Below, piece by piece: positions 17,289 through 25,383 of a stretch of 64,000 nt of DNA. Each line of letters begins with the position of its first letter. The first letter of the stretch is position 1. The notes below the pieces were generated by a model. The model searched no databases and was not told the DNA's origin. It worked only from the letters and a program-made list of their open reading frames with translations. A program made the translations under genes and the position numbers. The DNA is from Flavobacterium psychrotrophum. GTDB taxonomy: Bacteria; Bacteroidota; Bacteroidia; Flavobacteriales; Flavobacteriaceae. The stretch lies in NCBI RefSeq assembly GCF_003403075.1, contig NZ_CP031557.1:3658001-3722000 (forward strand), read 5' to 3'.

Positions 17289-17345
17289 AGCAACTATTGG
17301 ATCTTTAGGTAGTTAATGGCAAATTGGTCAAAAATATGCCTTTTA

Positions 17346-17353
17346 CAAAAGTA
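17346..17353 (-). promoter_or_regulatory. -7 box of dnaE
   Basis: The minus strand reads TACTTTTG, giving a leader of about 50 bases before the ATG at 17288. Confidence 0.55.
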
Positions 17354-17443
17354 CGAGTTTTTTGGCTATATGGTAATACGGTAATTTGTTAATTCCGAAG
17401 TTGTAACCAACACCCCTGAAAGCCTCTTTGGATGGCTTTAAAG

Positions 17444-18378
17444 CTACAACACCCCAAAAGTTTTATTTTTATAATCAATTATAACTGTGTTTTGAAGAAA
17501 GAAAACATTACCTGCCAGACCCCAGATTTTCACAAATTTATAAAAGTCCTGAAATGTTTCCTGCTCATCATAGTACACGACAGAACCATTGAGCGTTTTA
17601 TCGCCAAATTTTATTGGCAGCTTTGCCCTGACACCGTAAAAGTTTATTTGCTTACCCCAACTTGACACGCTTAAAGAATCTACAACCTCTGGCTTTGCCG
17701 TTTGAAGTGCATTTATTTTTGTTGTTGTTACTGTAAAAATACTCGAACCGGTATCAAACATTACATCTTCAGTTTTACCATTTATAAGCAGCGGTATTTT
17801 TGGCCTGCCATCATCACTTTTAAAAGGTTTAAATATTGCTTTTTTATATTGCCTAGGTATTTCTTCGCAAATAGCAATCCTTTTTTTCGGGTAATCTATT
17901 ATTAAAACTTTATTCTGAAACAGGTCAGGGCCAATTGTTCCGATATGTTTTGCAGTACCTGAGTGTAGAGAATCCTTGTCTATTTTACTTCCAAAATTTT
18001 TAAAATAACCAATTTCAATATCCTAAAAGAAACAGGCCCCATTTGTAGTGCCATATTAGTGAACACCGGATTTTCTTCTCCCTGAATTAAAAACTTTTTT
18101 GAAGAGTCTATTTTATTTTTCAGCCCGGGGTAAGCATCTAAATAGGGCTGAACAGCGTTTCCGTAAATAACCGTTTTAACTGCGCCTAAGTCAAATTGCA
18201 TATTAAAATTAGCCGGGATATTATCTATTTTAACAGGAACGGCTATAGAAAACTTGTCGAAATACTTTCCTGAGATCGTTTCGCCGGTCCATTCAAAAGG
18301 TATCCATTTTAATTCCTGGGCATTTGCAGCAATATTTAAAACAAGCAGTAAACAAGCAATAAAATTTCTGAGTAGCAT
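17444..18378 (-). pseudogene. Retropepsin-like aspartyl protease family protein, single-base frameshift
   Basis: The frame starts at 18378 with a signal peptide (cleavage after about NAQ) and reads well to about 18024. There it shifts and meets a stop at 17980. Adding one base at 18022-18023, so that the codons read R-D-I-E-I-G, restores an open frame to 17444 and a 311-residue protein. Two aspartyl-protease-type repeats are visible: FDLGA in the first part (the usual Thr is Leu) and FDTGSS after the break. The gene is either recently inactivated or carries a sequencing error. If intact it would be an exported protein of unknown substrate. Confidence 0.8.
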
Positions 18379-18495
18379 ATTTTGATTTTTTTAGGGTAAA
18401 CATTGTTTTGATTGGTGTGTATAAGAAACCAAATTACAACACCATAAATTTAACCTCTTAAAAAAGCGACATAAATCGCTTAAACACACAAAAAA

Positions 18496-18512
18496 ACCGG
18501 CATAAAGCCGGT
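18496..18512 (-). terminator. Terminator of the RRM protein gene
   Basis: ACCGGC-ATAAA-GCCGGT perfect stem; the minus strand continues with a long T tract. Confidence 0.85.
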
Positions 18513-18544
18513 ATAAAAATATATATTGTGTATTTTTCTTTTTC

Positions 18545-18961
18545 TTAGTAACGACTACCACGGTCTCCACCGCCATAGCTACCGCTTCCGCCACGGTTGT
18601 ATCCGCCACCGCCATTGCGATCGCCTCCACCGTAACCACCACCACTACGGCCGCCGTTACGATCTCCACCACCAAAACCACCACCGCGGTTGTTGCTGAA
18701 GCTTCTTTTTGGCTGTTGTGGCCTTGCTTCGCTCTGGTTAACAACAATTGTTCTGCCGCCAACAGTAGCGCCATTCAGCTCATCGATTGCTCTTTGGGCT
18801 TCTTCGTCGTTTGGCATTTCTACAAATCCAAACCCTTTACTCCTACCTGTAACTTTATCTGTAATGATTTTTACAGAATCTACCGGTCCATAAGCCTCAA
18901 AAGACTCTTTTAAATCTGCCTCGCCCAAACTGAATGGAAGGCTTCCAACGAAAATGTTCAT
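18545..18961 (-). CDS. Glycine-rich RRM RNA-binding protein
   Basis: 138 residues. One RRM occupies residues 1-80, with RNP2 IFVGSL (3-8) and RNP1 KGFGFVEM (42-49). The tail from about 92 is an RGG/GGDRNGG repeat region ending in Tyr. This architecture resembles cyanobacterial and plant cold-induced glycine-rich RNA-binding proteins and is common in Bacteroidota, where RNA chaperone roles are proposed. It has its own terminator, and the tail is rich in direct repeats at the DNA level. Confidence 0.93.
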   Translation of the reverse strand: MNIFVGSLPFSLGEADLKESFEAYGPVDSVKIITDKVTGRSKGFGFVEMPNDEEAQRAIDELNGATVGGRTIVVNQSEARPQQPKRSFSNNRGGGFGGGDRNGGRSGGGYGGGDRNGGGGYNRGGSGSYGGGDRGSRY

Positions 18962-19116
18962 AAAAACTAATTAATTGTTTGCATAGGTGTCTAACTACTC
19001 CCTGCCTGATAATATAACTACAGGCTATTTACAAATGTAGCTTTATTTAATTACAATACGGGATTTATTTTTAATTTAATAAAATTTTAATATTTACACC
19101 CTTGCATATCATAAAA

Positions 19117-19144
19117 AAAACTCCTGCCAGTTGGCAGGAGTTTT
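19117..19144. terminator. Strong stem terminator downstream of the lipoprotein gene
   Basis: AAAACTCCTGCCA and TGGCAGGAGTTTT form an exact 13-bp stem with a GT loop. It ends the minus-strand lipoprotein gene; its symmetry would let it work in both directions. Confidence 0.9.
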
Positions 19145-19170
19145 ATATTCTAAACGTAAACAACTGAACC

Positions 19171-19647
19171 TTACGGAACCGCAGTAACACGTACTTTATA
19201 AAAATATCCGTTTATAAAAGATAACTCAGTACCGGCACTGTCTTTTGCAAGAAATTTAAACCTACCCGTAATAAAACCTTTTGAAAGATCTGTTTCACGC
19301 GGGTCTTCACTAATTCTTATTTCACCACCACCATTCTTTACATTTGTAGTATAATCTTCTGTAATACCGTCTGCACTAAACTCAAAAGCAGCAGTATTAG
19401 AAGAGCCTTCTCCAAGTGTATAAACACCGGCATCAAAAGCAACAGTGTGTAATGTAAGTGTTTCAAAGCCATTATTTGCCACTACGGTAAGCGCTGTACC
19501 ACCATCTGTAAGGGTAGCGGTAAAGTCTTCGGCCTTCCAAAGTTCATTATTTTTAAACCCTTGTACTGCGGGATTATTAAATTTAACATCTTCCTCACAA
19601 GAGCTCAAAGCCGTCATTAACACTAAAAGTGACAAAAATTTTTTCAT
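19171..19647 (-). CDS. DUF6252-like lipoprotein
   Basis: 158 residues with a lipoprotein signal peptide (lipobox LSSC, Cys17). The mature part begins FNNPAVQGFKNNELWKA, typical of small flavobacterial lipoproteins grouped as DUF6252, and is predicted to be mostly beta strands (GGGEIRISE, GFITGRFKFLAKD). It is probably anchored in the outer membrane or periplasm. Function is unknown. It stands alone between the RRM gene and rpsP, with its own terminator. Confidence 0.75.
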   Translation of the reverse strand: MKKFLSLLVLMTALSSCEEDVKFNNPAVQGFKNNELWKAEDFTATLTDGGTALTVVANNGFETLTLHTVAFDAGVYTLGEGSSNTAAFEFSADGITEDYTTNVKNGGGEIRISEDPRETDLSKGFITGRFKFLAKDSAGTELSFINGYFYKVRVTAVP

Positions 19648-19819
19648 TATTATATACTTAGAAGGGGTAACTCAAATTTACAACGACAAAAATAGTTTTT
19701 TATAGAATATATCCTAATCAAAAAGAAATAAATCACAACAAAATTTAATATTTTGAATTTACTGTAACAGTAAAAATCATAAAATACCGATTTTGCGATA
19801 TTTATACAATAATCTTTTA

Positions 19820-19857
19820 TATATTTGCACGCTAAAATTAACGGGGTCGAGAACCCC
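19820..19857 (+). promoter_or_regulatory. rpsP promoter and leader hairpin
   Basis: TATATTTG (19820-19827) is an exact -7 box. In the leader, GGGGT (19843-19847) pairs with ACCCC (19853-19857) around CGAGA, giving a small GC-rich hairpin 15 bases before the rpsP ATG. A role in regulating S16 synthesis is possible. Confidence 0.6.
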
Positions 19858-19872
19858 ACAATATCTACAAAG

Positions 19873-20418
19873 ATGCCTGTAAAAATCAGATTACAAAGAC
19901 ACGGTAAAAAAGGAAAACCTTTTTACTGGGTTGTAGCGGCTGACAGCCGTTCTAAAAGAGATGGTAAATTCCTTGCAAAACTAGGAACTTACAATCCAAA
20001 CACTAACCCTGCAACTATAGAACTGGATGTTAATGAAGCTGCTCAGTGGCTACATAACGGTGCTCAGCCTACAGATACTGCAAGGGCTATCCTTTCTTAC
20101 AAAGGCGCTCTACTTAAGCACCACCTTGATGGCGGTGTGCGTAAAGGTGCACTTACACAAGAGCAGGCTGACGAAAAACTGGCTAAATGGCAAGATGAAA
20201 AAGCAGGTAAAGTTGACGCTAAGAAAGGTGACCTTTCTACAGCTAAAGCTGATGCTAAAGCTAAAGCACTTGACGCTGAGAAAAAAGTTAACGAAGACCG
20301 TATTGCTGCTGCAAAGCAAGCTGAAGCCGATGCAATTGCTGCTGCCGCTCCTGCTGCTGAAGAAGCTACATCTGAAGAAACTGCTTCTGAAGAATCAACA
20401 GAAGAAACCCAAGCTTAA
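19873..20418 (+). CDS. rpsP: 30S ribosomal protein S16 with long C-terminal extension
   Basis: 181 residues from the ATG at 19873 (MPVKIRLQRHGKKGKPFY). The S16 domain fills residues 1-80, including AADSRSKRDGKF and LGTYNPN. A tail of about 100 residues, rich in Ala, Lys and Glu, follows; extended S16 proteins are usual in flavobacteria, whereas the Escherichia coli protein ends near 82. The frame is open 16 codons upstream to 19825, but that region contains the promoter. S16 is needed for 30S assembly. rimM follows after 14 bases. Confidence 0.96.
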   Translation: MPVKIRLQRHGKKGKPFYWVVAADSRSKRDGKFLAKLGTYNPNTNPATIELDVNEAAQWLHNGAQPTDTARAILSYKGALLKHHLDGGVRKGALTQEQADEKLAKWQDEKAGKVDAKKGDLSTAKADAKAKALDAEKKVNEDRIAAAKQAEADAIAAAAPAAEEATSEETASEESTEETQA

Positions 20419-20432
20419 TTTAAATTGGCGCT

Positions 20433-20960
20433 ATGCGTAAAGAAGATTGTTTCTATTTAGGCAAGATCGCCAAAAAATTTAGTTACAAGGGAGAAGTACT
20501 AGCCTGGCTGGATACTGACGACCCTGGGTACTATGAAGATATGGAATCGGTGTTTGTTGAAATAAACAAACACCTGGTTCCATTTTTTATTGTTAGCAGC
20601 CGTATACACAAAAATGACTTCCTGCGCATTAAGTTCGAAGACATGGAAAGTGAAGAAGATGCTGATAGAATTATGGGTTGCGGTGTTTACCTCCCCCTTA
20701 CCATGTTGCCAAAACTTGAAGGCGACAAATTTTACTTTCACGAAATCATAGGCTTTACCGCTTCAGACAAACGCCTGGGCGACATAGGTAATATTGTAGG
20801 CATAAACGACACCTCATCACAAGCTCTTTTTGAAATTAAAAAAGGCGATATTGAGATACTTGTACCCATGATAGATCACTTTATTGTAAAGGTAGACCGC
20901 GAAAATAAAACCATTTTCTTAGATACTCCCGAAGGACTGGTTGATCTTTACTTAGAGTAG
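20433..20960 (+). CDS. rimM: Ribosome maturation factor RimM
   Basis: 175 residues with the two RimM domains: the N-terminal barrel (CFYLGKIAKKFSYKGEVLAWL) and the C-terminal PRC-barrel (YFHEIIGFTASD, LGDIGNIVGI, EILVPMIDHFIVKVD). RimM helps mature the 3' domain of the 30S subunit near S19. It is coupled to rpsP, an order conserved in many bacteria. Confidence 0.95.
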   Translation: MRKEDCFYLGKIAKKFSYKGEVLAWLDTDDPGYYEDMESVFVEINKHLVPFFIVSSRIHKNDFLRIKFEDMESEEDADRIMGCGVYLPLTMLPKLEGDKFYFHEIIGFTASDKRLGDIGNIVGINDTSSQALFEIKKGDIEILVPMIDHFIVKVDRENKTIFLDTPEGLVDLYLE

Positions 20961-21072
20961 GTTTTTGGTTTCAGGTTTCAGGTTTTTTGAAAGTTGTTGC
21001 ACTTTATACCGTACAAGGTTTTAGAGGCTTCCAATAATTTAAAATTTATCATTCAAAATTCAGAATAATAAT

Positions 21073-21780
21073 TTGTTCCAGTTTAAGCAATTCAACATTC
21101 AGCAGGATAAATGTGCCATGAAGGTAGGTACCGATGGTGTATTGCTTGGCGCATGGGCACCTGTAACACATAATCCCTACAGCATACTGGATATTGGTGC
21201 AGGAACCGGGCTTATAGCCCTTATGCTGGCACAGCGTAGTTTTGCCGAACAGATAGATGCCCTGGAAATTGATGACGCTGCTTACGAGCAATGTGTAGAT
21301 AATTTTGAAAACTCCCCATGGGGCGATAGGCTGTTTTGCTACCATGCCGGGCTGGATGAATTTATGGAAGAGCCCGAAGATGAATATGACCTGATTGTTA
21401 GCAATCCCCCTTTTTATACCGAAGATTACACGAGCGGAAACGAACAGCGCGATGCAGCCCGTTTTGAAGCCTCATTACCCTTTGAAGATCTGGCCGAAGC
21501 AGCCGCCCTGCTATTGAGCGAAAACGGCGTACTGGCTGTAATACTACCTTTTAAAGAAGAAGCACGTTTTATTGCACTTTGCCGCGAAGAAGGCTTGTTC
21601 CCTTTTAAAATTACATACGTAAAAGGCACTCCGGAAAGCGATATAAAACGCAGCATAATGGCGTTTAGCCGTGCTGAAGCTACAGATATCATCACAGATG
21701 AGCTGATTATAGAAACAGCTCGCCATCAATATACTGATGAGTATATTGCACTTACTAAAGATTTTTATCTGAAAATGTAA
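21073..21780 (+). CDS. trmN: tRNA1(Val) (adenine(37)-N6)-methyltransferase
   Basis: 235 residues. The SAM-binding loop DIGAGTGL is at 40-47 and the N6-adenine methyltransferase motif NPPFY at 111-115; the opening FKQFNIQQDKCAMKVGTDGVLLGAW is characteristic of the TrmN6/YfiC family. The frame has no nearby ATG; a TTG at 21073 gives the start seen in homologues. It methylates A37 of tRNA-Val. A GGTTTCAGGTTTCAGG repeat lies in the gap after rimM. Its stop codon abuts that of the convergent gene with no space for a terminator. Confidence 0.9.
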   Translation: MFQFKQFNIQQDKCAMKVGTDGVLLGAWAPVTHNPYSILDIGAGTGLIALMLAQRSFAEQIDALEIDDAAYEQCVDNFENSPWGDRLFCYHAGLDEFMEEPEDEYDLIVSNPPFYTEDYTSGNEQRDAARFEASLPFEDLAEAAALLLSENGVLAVILPFKEEARFIALCREEGLFPFKITYVKGTPESDIKRSIMAFSRAEATDIITDELIIETARHQYTDEYIALTKDFYLKM

Positions 21781-22629
21781 TTACTGCGCAGCTACTTTTA
21801 TACCATAAGCAGCATTGTGCCCTTTAGAAGTCTTTATCCACTTAGCATCTCCAAGCCTTTGCCTGCAATAAGTAGTTATCGCTTCATCATCTGTGTACTC
21901 TACATTGCTATTATACCATTTATAATCTTTTTCGCCCGCTACTACTCCATCAGGATCTGTACAACTTAGCCATTCTATACCCGCATATACACCATCGGCA
22001 GGCATAATCACGCCATATTCGGTTACATTAGTTTCAACAAACCTTTTAGATTTATTATCTACATATCTTACAATATCCTCGTGCGCAAGCTCTTCGCCGG
22101 GCTCTTGTGTAGCAGTATCTATTTTATAAAAATGTAACCTGAACGCAAATTTATAACCCTCAACGGTATACCCCTTATAAGTAAACGACTCTATAGCTCT
22201 TGGTTCATTTGCCGGATTAGGGATAAACACCACGACTTCTGCCCCCTGCATGGCCATTACCTCAATGGTTCTTTTTGTCTTTAAATATCCCAAGGCAACC
22301 GGTTTAGATGGTTTTATTTTCTTTGTAATAACAACCTCTTTAAGAGCTATGGCATCTTTAGCAAGCAGTATACTGTTTTTTAAATCATCCTTAGCTATAA
22401 AAACAGTTTTGTAACCTATACAGGACACCTCTGCAACATCAAAATCTACTTTACTAAATACCACAGTACCATTTTCTGAAGCATAGGTACCAAAAACAAT
22501 TTTGCCGCCCTGTTTTAATAGGAGCGTAGCAAAAGAAACAGGTTGGCGGGTATTAGCATCTAAAATGGTTACGGTTTGTGCTTTTACAATTACCGAAAAA
22601 AAGAATAACAATATGATTTGAAACTTCAT
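21781..22629 (-). CDS. Secreted protein, CarboxypepD_reg-like domain plus beta-sandwich (family member A)
   Basis: 282 residues. A signal peptide ends at VKAQ (18). Residues 19-95 are a carboxypeptidase-regulatory-like beta-sandwich (TILDANTRQPVSFATLLLK, then SCIGYKTVFI), followed by the LKEVVITKK link. The C-terminal half has FAFRLHFYKIDTATQEPGEEL and MPADGVYAGIEWL, a second beta domain shared with five other proteins here. Such modules occur in surface and outer-membrane proteins of Bacteroidota. Function is unknown. Its stop codon touches that of trmN. Confidence 0.8.
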   Translation of the reverse strand: MKFQIILLFFFSVIVKAQTVTILDANTRQPVSFATLLLKQGGKIVFGTYASENGTVVFSKVDFDVAEVSCIGYKTVFIAKDDLKNSILLAKDAIALKEVVITKKIKPSKPVALGYLKTKRTIEVMAMQGAEVVVFIPNPANEPRAIESFTYKGYTVEGYKFAFRLHFYKIDTATQEPGEELAHEDIVRYVDNKSKRFVETNVTEYGVIMPADGVYAGIEWLSCTDPDGVVAGEKDYKWYNSNVEYTDDEAITTYCRQRLGDAKWIKTSKGHNAAYGIKVAAQ

Positions 22630-22786
22630 AAAAAGATTGGTTTACTGCAAAATAAAGCGATTTCAACGTAAAACAACCATTGCTTGGTAATTTTTAATTT
22701 AAAAATAAAAATCACAGCAAATATTCTAAAATCATCAAAAAATACAGGTGTATTTTCTTTATTGACAATGTAGTATTTCTGCTACA

Positions 22787-23626
22787 TCAATTGCCCAGCT
22801 CAAGCTCTATCATCACCGTGTAATTTTTATAATCAATCCACTTAAAGCCCGAATCATCTGCGCGCACGGTATATGCACTGTATTTAGGATTGCCACGCAC
22901 AGGATTAAGAGCCGTAGAAACATACACCAAACTCTTAGCATCAGACCGCTTGCGCACCACTTTTGCAAAAGAGATAAAAAACCCATCGGGCGGTAACTGT
23001 ATCTTTAATTTAGCCAGGTCTATGCGCACTGTATGCGGGCCATCTTCTTTAATTTCGCAAAGAATATTCTTATCATAAACATAATCACCCGGTTTACCGT
23101 CTTTACCTACAGCCCTGATAATAACATTTAAACACTGTTTTTTTCTGGTACTGAATACTTTTACCGAGAGTCCCTGCAGATAAGGGTTATCTTTATACAG
23201 CGGTCGGGGTGCAAAGTACTGCCCTGTAATCTGGTCATTAACTTCAAAAAGCAAACCAGGTTCAGACATCTCATCACCTGTTAGCAAAAAACTTTCTTTA
23301 ACCGTACTGCCCTTGCGACTTTCTAATTGTACAGCCGGATGTAGTGTGGCATTATTATTTAAAAAGATACTGTCCAGTTGTTTTGTATAGGCTATTTTTT
23401 TAACCGCATAATGTGTAGCGCTAATAGTTAGGGTATCTTGCTCCTTTACACCTCTTAACGGAAATTTGCCCTGCTCATTTGTACTCGTGCCAAAAGCCCT
23501 GCTTTTTACAAGAACGTGTGCATATGCTATAGGTTGCCTTGTTTTACTATCATAAATACCGGTCTGCGCAAATGCCTGATGGCAGCAGCAAATCAAGAAA
23601 ATTAAAAGGAATGTATTTAATTTCAT
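22787..23626 (-). CDS. Secreted CarboxypepD_reg-like/beta-sandwich protein (family member B)
   Basis: 279 residues with a signal peptide ending AFAQ (21). Domain order matches member A: the regulatory-like domain (YDSKTRQPIAYAHVLVK, FGTSTNEQGKFP), a linker, then the C-terminal beta domain with IIRAVGKDGKPGDYVYDKNI and IQLPPDGFFISF. It is closest to member C, which lies 7 bases upstream on the same strand, and the pair look like a tandem duplication. No catalytic residues are visible. Confidence 0.8.
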   Translation of the reverse strand: MKLNTFLLIFLICCCHQAFAQTGIYDSKTRQPIAYAHVLVKSRAFGTSTNEQGKFPLRGVKEQDTLTISATHYAVKKIAYTKQLDSIFLNNNATLHPAVQLESRKGSTVKESFLLTGDEMSEPGLLFEVNDQITGQYFAPRPLYKDNPYLQGLSVKVFSTRKKQCLNVIIRAVGKDGKPGDYVYDKNILCEIKEDGPHTVRIDLAKLKIQLPPDGFFISFAKVVRKRSDAKSLVYVSTALNPVRGNPKYSAYTVRADDSGFKWIDYKNYTVMIELELGN

Positions 23627-23633
23627 CGTAAAT

Positions 23634-24455
23634 TTAATTGCTTAGTTCAAGTTCTATAGCCATGGTGTAATGCGGCACAGTTTTGTCCCATTCAAAAGCA
23701 GTACCATCTTCATTAATACCGCAAAGATAGCTTGGTGCTCCCTTTTCAGGATTAGGGTACAGCGCAATATTTGGCGGAGACCATTTTTCTACTTTACCTA
23801 TAAACACACGTTCAAACAGGAGGTAAAAACCATCTTCGGGCAATCTAATATTATGGCCTTCAAGGTCTACATGCAAAACATGTTTACCTTTTTTTACCTC
23901 GCATACTAAATTTTTATTATAAAGATAATCGCCCGGCTGCCCGTTTTTATCTACAGCACGTATAGAAACATTAAAATACTGCCCCTTTACACTATTGTAT
24001 GTAGCAACAGAGAAACCATCAAGATAAGGATAATCAGCATATACGGCTTTAGGCGGAAAAAATTTACCCGACTCAAAGGCTGTTATATTTTCATATATGG
24101 GCGACTTTCCTTTCAAAAAACCGTCTTTAATTTTTTGGCCTTTGCGGTTTGCTATAACCACCTCCCGCAGTTGTATGACGGCGGGGTTTAAAAAAACACT
24201 GTCTGTAGACGGGCTATAAATTACATTCTTGCTTGCGTATCCTAAGGCAGAAATAGTCAAGGTGTCTGATACCTTTATCCCCTTTTCAGGAAACATACCC
24301 TGCTCATTTGTGCTCGTACCATATTTCCTGATCTTTACAATAATGTTTGCATAGGCAATAGGTTGTTTTGTATTACTATCATAAAGACCGGTTTGGGGAA
24401 ATGCCTGCTGCATGCAGCAAAGAAATACAAGAACAAATAATGTATATACTTTCAT
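23634..24455 (-). CDS. Secreted CarboxypepD_reg-like/beta-sandwich protein (family member C)
   Basis: 273 residues, signal peptide ending AFPQ. The first domain (YDSNTKQPIAYANIIVK, YGTSTNEQGMFP, ISALGYASKNVIY) and LREVVIANRKG link are followed by the shared C-terminal domain (VSIRAVDKNGQPGDYLYNKN, IRLPEDGFYLLFERV). It is a close paralogue of member B. A perfect hairpin with a T tract ends only 11 bases before its ATG, so read-through from the upstream lipoprotein gene is probably limited. Confidence 0.8.
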   Translation of the reverse strand: MKVYTLFVLVFLCCMQQAFPQTGLYDSNTKQPIAYANIIVKIRKYGTSTNEQGMFPEKGIKVSDTLTISALGYASKNVIYSPSTDSVFLNPAVIQLREVVIANRKGQKIKDGFLKGKSPIYENITAFESGKFFPPKAVYADYPYLDGFSVATYNSVKGQYFNVSIRAVDKNGQPGDYLYNKNLVCEVKKGKHVLHVDLEGHNIRLPEDGFYLLFERVFIGKVEKWSPPNIALYPNPEKGAPSYLCGINEDGTAFEWDKTVPHYTMAIELELSN

Positions 24456-24466
24456 AATAAAAAAAG

Positions 24467-24488
24467 TGGGGCTGCTTAAGCAGCCCCA
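24467..24488 (-). terminator. Intrinsic terminator between lipoprotein gene and family member C
   Basis: TGGGGCTGC-TTAA-GCAGCCCCA is an exact 22-base palindrome followed on the minus strand by CTTTTTTTATT. It sits between the stop of the lipoprotein gene and the ATG of member C, which follows within the T-rich tail. Confidence 0.85.
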
Positions 24489-24492
24489 TTAA

Positions 24493-25134
24493 TTAATCTC
24501 CGTTTGGATGTTCATCAACGATAGCCGTAGAATTACAATCTGCCGGAACATGAAGATCCGGATCATTATCTTCAACAGTACTAAATCCTATCCAAAACGC
24601 ATAATATGTTCTGGTCATTTTCCTGTAACAAGGTTTTCCCTGATAAAGGTTAGAACCAACCTGCCCGGTCCACTCCCAACCCCAAAATCTGCTAACACCT
24701 ACTCTTGGCGGCGTATATGGGTTAAAAGTAACAGGATTATAGTTTGGATCTTTTGTTAAATCATAAATACCTAATGGCGTAATGCTCGTTTTAGCAAACT
24801 CCGTAGCAGTACCCCTTGTTGCATCATACTCATAATAAAGATCCTGATCAGGAGTTTCAACAATATAACCTTTAGGCCTTGTTGCACCTGCCAGCGTTAC
24901 TTCTGTAACTTTATATATAACACCTGCATCATTTACGGCTCTCTGAGTACTAAGCCTGTATGTTGAGCCATATAAGCGCGTAAGTACCGGATTAAAATCG
25001 GCAGCACCACGGGCTGCAAGTACATTAACACTCTGGCTATCTTCTGAGAGTACATTATCCTCATTTGAACAGGAAACAAATAGCAATGATGCTAAAGCAA
25101 ACATAGTGAGTTTGCCAATCAGATTGGTTTTCAT
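24493..25134 (-). CDS. Lipoprotein of unknown function
   Basis: 213 residues with a lipobox (LFVSC, Cys22). The mature part contains Trp and Tyr-rich stretches (SRFWGWEWTGQ, YYAFWIGFSTVEDNDPDLHVP) and two conserved-looking Cys. I recognise no domain. Its signal peptide and 5' leader are nearly identical to those of member D, 1.16 kb upstream, although the mature proteins are unrelated. The leader is about 230 bases if the -7 box at 25381-25374 is used. Confidence 0.75.
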   Translation of the reverse strand: MKTNLIGKLTMFALASLLFVSCSNEDNVLSEDSQSVNVLAARGAADFNPVLTRLYGSTYRLSTQRAVNDAGVIYKVTEVTLAGATRPKGYIVETPDQDLYYEYDATRGTATEFAKTSITPLGIYDLTKDPNYNPVTFNPYTPPRVGVSRFWGWEWTGQVGSNLYQGKPCYRKMTRTYYAFWIGFSTVEDNDPDLHVPADCNSTAIVDEHPNGD

Positions 25135-25260
25135 AAGATTAAAATTTTTAGAAACAATAAGGATTAAGTTGGTATTTAATCCCCGGTTGGTGCCTACTCT
25201 TATAAAGGATTTTCAGCTTACTCCCTACATTGCAATGCATTACAATATTAAGAATTATTT
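25097..25260 (-). repeat. Duplicated leader and signal-peptide segment, copy 1
   Basis: Nearly identical to 26261-26423. The 44 bases at 25097-25140 (start codon and first codons) differ at two positions, and the 100 bases at 25161-25260 (leader) also differ at only two. The leader RNA could fold: GGATTA pairs with TAATCC (25161-25182), and a TTGTAATGCATTGCAA symmetric element lies further upstream. Confidence 0.85.
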
Positions 25261-25373
25261 CCTGAAGGTGGTTTCCCGTTCAACAATTAAAAGTGTCTTT
25301 AATCGAATTAATCCTTTACTTTTTACAAGGAACTGAAACAGCAACATACAACATAGTATAAGTTTACAACAAC

Positions 25374-25381
25374 CAAAGATA
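25374..25381 (-). promoter_or_regulatory. -7 box for the lipoprotein gene
   Basis: The minus strand reads TATCTTTG directly after the stop codon of member D. It would give a leader of about 230 bases that includes the duplicated segment. Confidence 0.45.
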
Positions 25382-25383
25382 TT

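Noticed and set aside
25106-25336. 76-codon plus-strand frame opposite the lipoprotein leader
   Set aside because: It lies in the duplicated leader and is not conserved in the second copy.
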